A DNA stretch of 10,434 bases from Pyropia haitanensis. Taxonomy: Eukaryota > Rhodophyta > Bangiophyceae > Bangiales > Bangiaceae. Every line of letters starts with the position of its first letter. Positions within the stretch are counted from its first letter, which is position 1. Positions 5,830 to 10,434 of this stretch are shown one piece after another. The notes beneath the pieces were generated by a model, which was not told the DNA's origin, did no database searches, and saw nothing but the letters and a program-made list of their open reading frames with translations. Made by a program: the position numbers and the translations under genes. Location of the stretch: contig SDUX01000018.1 in NCBI GenBank assembly GCA_008729055.1, positions 1 through 10,434 of the forward strand, given 5' to 3'.

Positions 5830-7563
5830 TCAGTCTTTATGGACTTTCATGAATGTGAGAATCGCATCGCGTGCTGGATCACCTGGAATGGCAATCGAGC
5901 TGGCAATGGAGCCGTGATTCCGGTCGGGAACTTTTACTCCGATGATTCTTTTGTTCCCTGCCGTTTTCATCATCGCCACAAGATATTCGTTCTCGTCTAC
6001 GCGGCCCGCCATGTCATTTTCCGCATAGATCACGAGAAATGGAGCGGTTTCTTTTCTCATATGGAATACCGGGGCTGCTTCGTCCGCGACGATGTGGTAT
6101 CTACTGAGACCCATTTCCGCACGCACCGACGAGTGTGTCATAGTTTGACCGCTGACGGGGATGAATCCTGCGATGTTGTTTGGATTGAGTTTCACCTGCT
6201 CGAGATAGCGGGGATCCAGACCTAACATGAAGGCGATCCAGCCGCCGGCTGAATGCCCGCCGACGTAGATTTGATCCGGTGTTGCGCCGAATTTCCCAAG
6301 GTTCTCCCGCGCCCAGGATACAGATGCCGCGGCATCGGTCAGATAGGCGGGAAACTGAACTTTCGGGCTGAAGCGGTAGTTGGGGCAAACAACAATCACA
6401 CCCGCTTCGGCCAGACTTTCTGCCATGAGCTTCGGCTTTACCCCGTCATTCGGCGTGCCCTGTTTGTCTCCTCCTTTCAGTCCTCCACCGTGAAACCAGA
6501 CAAGAACCGGGTGCTTGCCTATCTTCTCAGGGACGTACACATCAAGCTTGCAGCGTGCTTTTTCATACTCATCGAGTTCCGGACCTGATTTGTAAGGGAT
6601 GTCGGAAAGAACGCGGCGCGACGACTGCTCCCCGGGGGCTCTCTTCTGGCGGGAGAGGAAGTTCCAGGCCTGCTGCGGGGTATCAAAGGAATCACTTAAA
6701 CGTGGATTGTGTCCTCCGCCGTCGACAATCCACAACTCCACCTCGCCGGGCGCGCCGGCGTCCCGGGAGGGCCATCTGATGAAGGGAACCGGTGTATCGA
6801 CTTTGACCGCTTCGCCGCACTGGTTTCGACGACTCCAGATTTCCGCTGTTTCGGTGGCGGTGTGAAAGGTGCCTCCCCGCAGATTTCCTTTGTGTCCGAA
6901 CATGGGGTCATCTCCGCCTACCATGATTTGGATGGAAACCGCCGGGCCGGACTTCCGGCTTTCCGCCGTGTTCTTTGCCATCGCCGCGCCGGCGGCACTC
7001 ATTGCTGCAAAGGTTTCCGGAGTTTCCACGGCGAGACGGTGTTGCAGCGCTGCTCCGTTTGAGAATCCCCAGGCATAGATTCGACTGAAATCGATCCGGA
7101 ATTCGTCACCGACGGCTTGCACCATATCGCGGACAAAAGCGACGTCATCGGCTCCGTTCGTCGCTTTGATTTCGTCATCGCATCCCGCGTTCCAGCGCTT
7201 GTTGATCCCGTCCGGCCCGATGAGAAGAAAGCCGTTTTTATCGGCGAGATTGCGAAAGGCTTTCATGGCTCCGCTGCCGTTTCCGCCCGCCCCGTGGAAA
7301 GTGAAAAGAAGTGGGGTAGCTGTCTCTTGATCCAGGCTTTCCGGAACGTAGATGTGAAACACCCGCTCACGTCCCGACGAGATCATGGTCCGTTTTACGA
7401 AAGGATTTTCCTGTGACTGGAGAAGGCTGCTCCCAAAAATGAGGAGCAGGAAGAGCAAACCCTGTCGAATGGACGACCCAACCCTGTTGTGTCCGGCACG
7501 TAACCCTGTCGGGTCGTGAGGGAGAATCCCGGCTCCTTCACCGGATGTTTTCAGGAGATTCAT
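5830..7563 (-). CDS. Tandem esterase: LpqC/PHB-depolymerase-type domain fused to a BD-FAE-type carboxylesterase domain
   Basis: A 577-residue protein with two complete alpha/beta hydrolases. The first (about 55-305) resembles the LpqC/feruloyl esterase and poly(3-hydroxybutyrate) depolymerase group: oxyanion HGAGG (90-94), RWNAGCDD (123-130), GADDVAFVRDM, nucleophile GFSNG (S168), acid candidate D218/D219 in GGDDPMF and H285 in GGGHNPR. The second (about 325-575) has HGGG (358-361), GHSAGG (S438), D517 in AENDMAG and H550 in RNHG. Both triads look intact. A hydrophobic core at 35-48 (GLLFLLLIFGSSLL) suggests export, but the 34-residue lead before it is long. ATG 7563 is nevertheless favoured because it overlaps the upstream stop as ATGA, which suggests translational coupling. 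I saw no good ATG or GTG closer to the core. It probably removes two kinds of acyl groups from one polysaccharide; the substrate is unknown. Confidence 0.87.
   Translation of the reverse strand: MNLLKTSGEGAGILPHDPTGLRAGHNRVGSSIRQGLLFLLLIFGSSLLQSQENPFVKRTMISSGRERVFHIYVPESLDQETATPLLFTFHGAGGNGSGAMKAFRNLADKNGFLLIGPDGINKRWNAGCDDEIKATNGADDVAFVRDMVQAVGDEFRIDFSRIYAWGFSNGAALQHRLAVETPETFAAMSAAGAAMAKNTAESRKSGPAVSIQIMVGGDDPMFGHKGNLRGGTFHTATETAEIWSRRNQCGEAVKVDTPVPFIRWPSRDAGAPGEVELWIVDGGGHNPRLSDSFDTPQQAWNFLSRQKRAPGEQSSRRVLSDIPYKSGPELDEYEKARCKLDVYVPEKIGKHPVLVWFHGGGLKGGDKQGTPNDGVKPKLMAESLAEAGVIVVCPNYRFSPKVQFPAYLTDAAASVSWARENLGKFGATPDQIYVGGHSAGGWIAFMLGLDPRYLEQVKLNPNNIAGFIPVSGQTMTHSSVRAEMGLSRYHIVADEAAPVFHMRKETAPFLVIYAENDMAGRVDENEYLVAMMKTAGNKRIIGVKVPDRNHGSIASSIAIPGDPARDAILTFMKVHKD
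7458..7511 (-). repeat. Three direct copies of CRACAGGGTT at a 22-bp period
   Basis: On the minus strand the ten-base unit CGACAGGGTT or CAACAGGGTT occurs at 7511-7502, 7489-7480 and 7467-7458, with 12-base unrelated spacers, so the period is exactly 22 bp. It lies inside the long N-terminal lead of the tandem esterase. Because 22 is not a multiple of three, the copies are read in three different frames and do not form a protein repeat. Confidence 0.85.
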
Positions 7564-8786
7564 TTCAGACCGAAAGAGACGACGCGTTCGCTTCGTTTTT
7601 CCCCGTTGTAGTCTGCAACCCGCAGGTAGATCCGGTTGTTGCAGATGACAGGGGTGGAAAGAATTTCGTCGGCGACCTGGTTGCGGGCGAGAATTTCGAG
7701 ACCTTCAGGGCTCGCGCGAAAGGCGAAGACCTCACCGGATTCGTTGGGGGCATAAATCACGTCCCCGGCGAGGATGGGGGAGCCGGTAAAATTCCCGCCG
7801 AGACGGCCTTTCCATTTCTCCTCACCTGTCGCGGAGTCCCAGCAGACAGCGACGCCGGCGTCCATCGTCGCGTAGAGATGACCCTCGCGAATCAGCATGG
7901 ACGGCACATAAACGCGCGTTCCGTTCTCCCACGCAATTTTGCCCGATCCGTCCGCGACGATCGCCGCGACGTGATTTCTCGGGTAGCCTCCACTGGAGTA
8001 GATGTGGGTCCCGTCAGTGACCGTGGTGGTAACACATTCTGTGGTTGCCCCTTCGATCTCCCAGTTCACTTTCCCGGTCAGGGGATCGAGTGAGGTGACC
8101 CGTTCTGTTCCGGTGAGAAACAGCTGTGTTTTCCCCGCGACATCGAGGATGACCGGGGAAGGGTAGTTGGGCATTTCCGGGCGGTCGACTTTCCAGATTG
8201 CCTCGCCGGTTTTGCGATCCAGTCCCGAAACGACGCCGCCGGCTTTGTTGTCGGCGGATACGATGACGAGATTCTCCCATAGTGTCGGGGAGGAACCGTA
8301 GCCCTGATGAACGGTGTAGTCGGTCAGTCGCGTTTGCCATTTTTGATTGCCGGATGCGGCATCAAGTGCGGTCGTCCAGGCAGCGTCTCCGCTCACGAAG
8401 TTGATGTAGACGGTGTCGCCATCGCAGGCGGGCGTGCTCGAGGCCCAGGATGCCTTCTTGTTCGATTTCTGGTTCATGCCGTCGCGATGCACGACCGTTT
8501 CCCAGATTGTCTTCCCGGTTTCCGATTCGAGACAGCGGACAGCCTGCGTTTTTTTGTCCGGATCCGCTACCGCGAGATAGAGCCTGTCGCCGACCGCACA
8601 GACGGAACCGTGGGAACGACCGGGGACATCGACGGACCAGACGACGTTCTTTGTTTTATCAAACTCAAGCGGCAGCTCCTGACCGGCATCGGCGACTCCG
8701 TTTCGATTCGGACCGCGCCATTCCGGCCAGTCTCCGGCGGGGAGGGAGGAGGTGAAGCAGATGAGTAGCAGAAGGATTCGTATCAT
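7560..8786 (-). CDS. Secreted PQQ-binding-like beta-propeller repeat protein
   Basis: A 408-residue protein when started at ATG 8786. This start gives the signal peptide MIRILLLLICFTSSLPAG and sits 2 bp after the glpK stop; a longer start at 8822 would overlap glpK and precede the signal. The mature protein begins DWPEWRGPNRNG, a hallmark of the large PVC family of PQQ-like WD-type propellers related to BamB. At least five blades show the LDxxTGxxxW pattern, for example LESETGKTIWE, LDAASGNQKWQ, LDRKTGEAIWK, LDPLTGKVNWE and WDSATGEEKWK. No cytochrome-binding CxxCH motif or other enzymatic domain is seen, so PQQ binding and dehydrogenase activity are not implied. The likely role is scaffolding or ligand binding in the periplasm. 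The stop overlaps the ATG of the tandem esterase (ATGA). Confidence 0.88.
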   Translation of the reverse strand: MIRILLLLICFTSSLPAGDWPEWRGPNRNGVADAGQELPLEFDKTKNVVWSVDVPGRSHGSVCAVGDRLYLAVADPDKKTQAVRCLESETGKTIWETVVHRDGMNQKSNKKASWASSTPACDGDTVYINFVSGDAAWTTALDAASGNQKWQTRLTDYTVHQGYGSSPTLWENLVIVSADNKAGGVVSGLDRKTGEAIWKVDRPEMPNYPSPVILDVAGKTQLFLTGTERVTSLDPLTGKVNWEIEGATTECVTTTVTDGTHIYSSGGYPRNHVAAIVADGSGKIAWENGTRVYVPSMLIREGHLYATMDAGVAVCWDSATGEEKWKGRLGGNFTGSPILAGDVIYAPNESGEVFAFRASPEGLEILARNQVADEILSTPVICNNRIYLRVADYNGEKRSERVVSFGLK

Positions 8787-8788
8787 TG

Positions 8789-10265
8789 TTAGAGAAGGGT
8801 CCGCTCGATGGCCTTGTTCCATTCAGCGAGCTGTGCTTGCATTTTTTCCTGATCCGGACCGGGAGAAAACCGTCCATTCTCCTCCCATTGCGCCGCGATT
8901 TCCTTCCGGTCTTTCCACAGTCCGACACCGAGGCCGGCGAGATAGGCTGCTCCGAGAGCGGTTGTTTCGGGAACGCGCGAACGAACCACCGGAACGCCGA
9001 GCACGTCGGCCTGAATTTGCATCAGCAACTCGTTCTGCGTCGCTCCTCCGTCGACCCGGAGTCCGGCGAGCTCGATTCCGGAATCATCCTGCATCGCGCG
9101 GAGGACATCGTGGGTTTGATAGGCGATTCCTTCAAGCGCGGCCCGGGCGATGTGACATTTGTTCGCGCCCCGCGTCAGTCCGGTGATGGTGCCGCGCGAA
9201 AAACCGTTCCAGTGCGGAGCACCGAGTCCGGCAAAAGCGGGGACAAAGTAAACGCCGCCGTTGTCATCGGCGCGTCGTGCCAGTTCCTCGACTTCGGATG
9301 AGGAGGAAATGATACCGAGCTGATCGCGCAGCCACTGGACGACAGCGCCGGCGATGAAAATGCTGCCCTCGAGCGCATATTCGGTGACCCCGTCGATTTG
9401 CCAGGCCACCGTGGTGAGCAGGCGGTTCTTCGAGCAAACCGGTTCGGTGCCCGTATTCATCAGCATGAAACAACCGGTGCCGTAGGTGTTTTTGGCCATT
9501 CCCGGTTCGTGGCAGGCCTGACCGAAAAGAGCGGCGTGTTGATCACCGGCCATTCCGGAAACGGGAATCGCAGCGCCGAAAAGTTCCGGATCTGTTTCCG
9601 CGAGCTCGCCACAGCTACCGCAAACCTCGGGGAGAAGGCTTTTCGGGATATCGAGGAGCTCGAGCATTTCATCGCTCCAGTCGACTTTGCCAATGTCGAA
9701 GAGCATCGTCCGGGATGCGTTCGTGACATCGGTGAGGTGGGTTTTTCCGCCGGTGAGATTCCAAATCAACCAGGAGTCGATCGTGCCGAAGGCGAGCTCA
9801 CCCGCCTCCGCCCGTTCCCGCACGCCCTCGACATTCTCGAGGATCCAGCGAAGTTTTGTTCCGGAAAAATAGGCGTCGACCACGAGTCCGGTGATTCCCT
9901 GAATTGTCTCTGTCTCCGATTCGAGGTGTTTGCAGAAGTCCGCCGTCCTCCGGTCCTGCCAAACGATGGCGTTGCAGACTGGCTTTCCGGTTTTCCGGTC
10001 CCAGACGACAACCGTTTCCCGTTGATTGGTGATTCCAATTCCGGCGATTTCAGCAGGGGTAAGTCCGGATTTTTCGATCGCTTCCCGCGCCACGTCCAGC
10101 TGGGTATTCCAGATTTCCTCCGGATCGTGCTCGACCAGGCCCGGCTCGGGAAAGATTTGCTCGAATTCCCGCTGTGCGACAGGCAATGATGTCGCCGGAT
10201 TGGTCAAAGAGAATTGCCCGGGAACTGGTCGTTCCCTGGTCGAGGGCGAGGATTGCGCGGGCCAT
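8789..10265 (-). CDS. glpK: Glycerol kinase, interrupted by a one-base frameshift near the N-terminus
   Basis: Catalyses ATP-dependent phosphorylation of glycerol to sn-glycerol 3-phosphate in the cytoplasm. The N-terminus [20 protein letters not shown] (from ATG 10265) contains the FGGY-kinase phosphate loop. The frame breaks after DIIA, and [14 protein letters not shown] resumes at 10180 in a second frame that runs to 8789. Removing one base at 10181 joins them to about 491 residues, close to the roughly 500 of Escherichia coli GlpK. The main frame shows [27 protein letters not shown], the catalytic [10 protein letters not shown] aspartate, [48 protein letters not shown] and [11 protein letters not shown]. 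An in-frame ATG at 10207 would start a product lacking DQGTTSSR, which should be inactive. Nearby PGLVEHDP replaces the usual PGWVEHDP. A Shine-Dalgarno site precedes 10265. Identity is sure; whether the break is real is not. Confidence 0.93.
10181..10181 (-). other. glpK: Frameshift site in glpK (extra base)
   Basis: The minus strand reads ATC ATT GCC T GTC GCA CAG CGG. Without the single T the reading is DIIA-VAQREF, which aligns without a gap to the glycerol kinase pattern. With it, the first frame runs on as [10 protein letters not shown] to a stop within 71 codons. Confidence 0.88.
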
Positions 10266-10270
10266 AGTAT

Positions 10271-10277
10271 CTCTTCC
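10271..10277 (-). promoter_or_regulatory. Ribosome binding site for glpK
   Basis: GGAAGAG on the minus strand ends five bases before ATG 10265. It supports 10265 as the true glpK start rather than 10207, and it is the only clear Shine-Dalgarno site seen in the window. Confidence 0.7.
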
Positions 10278-10283
10278 GGGGGA

Positions 10284-10434
10284 TCAGTTTGCGGCCTGCT
10301 TCGGTGCTGCCGGCTTCTTCTTTTTCTTTGGTGCGGGCTTTTGCTCGCCGCCCCATTTCAGTGCATTGGCATCGAGAAATTCCTTCGTGGGTTTCGCGAC
10401 TTCAATCCCGCTTTCCGGCACGTCCAGCTGAGCG
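10284..10434 (-). CDS. C-terminal end of an unidentified protein with a lysine/alanine-rich tail (partial)
   Basis: The final 49 codons of a gene that enters from beyond the right edge, ending at TGA 10286-10284, 18 bp before glpK. The visible part reads [20 protein letters not shown] and then [20 protein letters not shown], closing with AAN. The run of five lysines in a Pro/Ala/Lys-rich tail is low complexity and resembles basic tails on cytoplasmic nucleic-acid-binding or ribosome-associated proteins, but I do not recognise the family. It has no antisense competitor with family-like sequence, and its position directly ahead of the glpK ribosome binding site suggests it is the upstream member of the same operon. 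Confidence 0.6.
   Translation of the reverse strand, partial: AQLDVPESGIEVAKPTKEFLDANALKWGGEQKPAPKKKKKPAAPKQAAN

Noticed and set aside
5267..5917. Plus-strand open frame of 216 codons opposite the sialidase-like gene
   Set aside because: It spans the ends of two minus-strand genes and their gap and shows no recognisable domain.
7458..7511. CRISPR array
   Set aside because: The repeat unit is only ten bases with 12-base spacers inside a coding region; this is far too short for CRISPR.
8787..8822. Upstream start at 8822 for the PQQ-like propeller protein
   Set aside because: It overlaps glpK by 34 bases and precedes the signal peptide; ATG 8786 fits better.
9398..10189. Long plus-strand open frame (263 codons) opposite glpK
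   Set aside because: It is antisense to an unmistakable glycerol kinase. Its translation has no family-like motif. Long mirror frames are expected opposite GC-rich genes.
8789..10207. ATG 10207 as the genuine glycerol kinase start
   Set aside because: The product would lack the DQGTTSSR phosphate loop, which is found in another frame immediately upstream behind a good ribosome binding site.
1..10434. Mobile element or prophage causing the gene breaks
   Set aside because: I found no transposase, integrase, terminal inverted repeats or target duplications; the breaks are one-base changes.

Overview
This window looks like a piece of a bacterial genome from the Planctomycetota/Verrucomicrobiota (PVC) group. 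That is an inference from gene content and style. It has a secreted PQQ-like propeller protein opening with DWPEWRGPNRNG, an EF-hand/esterase fusion, two sialidase-type propellers, one of them joined to an FAD-dependent oxidoreductase, and signal peptides on nearly every protein. Only one gene has a clear Shine-Dalgarno site. I see no rRNA, tRNA, CRISPR, insertion sequence or phage gene.

Layout. From 1 to 3128 (minus strand) lies one long gene for a secreted sialidase/FAD-oxidoreductase fusion with a golvesin/xanthan-lyase-type C-terminal domain. It is broken: a one-base frameshift at 1440-1443, another near 343-344, an in-frame stop at 110-112, and apparently more toward base 1. From 3129 to 3521 is a divergent intergenic region with a tandem 18-bp repeat, a 12-bp inverted repeat and a third related element. 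From 3522 to 4613 (plus strand) is a secreted EF-hand/alpha-beta hydrolase. It converges on a minus-strand cluster that fills the rest of the window.

The minus-strand cluster reads from right to left: the lysine-rich C-terminus of an unidentified protein (10434-10284), glycerol kinase glpK (10265-8789, with a one-base insertion at about 10181), a PQQ-like propeller protein (8786-7560), a tandem two-domain esterase (7563-5830) and a sialidase-superfamily propeller (5800-4628). Spacings are 18 bp, 2 bp, a 4-bp ATGA overlap and 29 bp, so it is probably one operon.

Together the secreted proteins (two sialidase-fold proteins and three esterase domains) suggest a locus for breaking down acylated or sialic-acid-like glycans. 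The substrate cannot be read from sequence. Glycerol kinase is a cytoplasmic outlier in this company.

The clear gene breaks lie near both ends of the window (about 1-1443 and 10181), while the roughly 8.7 kb between is clean. Most look like single-base losses in short homopolymers. This pattern fits a contig with poor-quality ends at least as well as real gene decay, and it should be settled before calling these pseudogenes.
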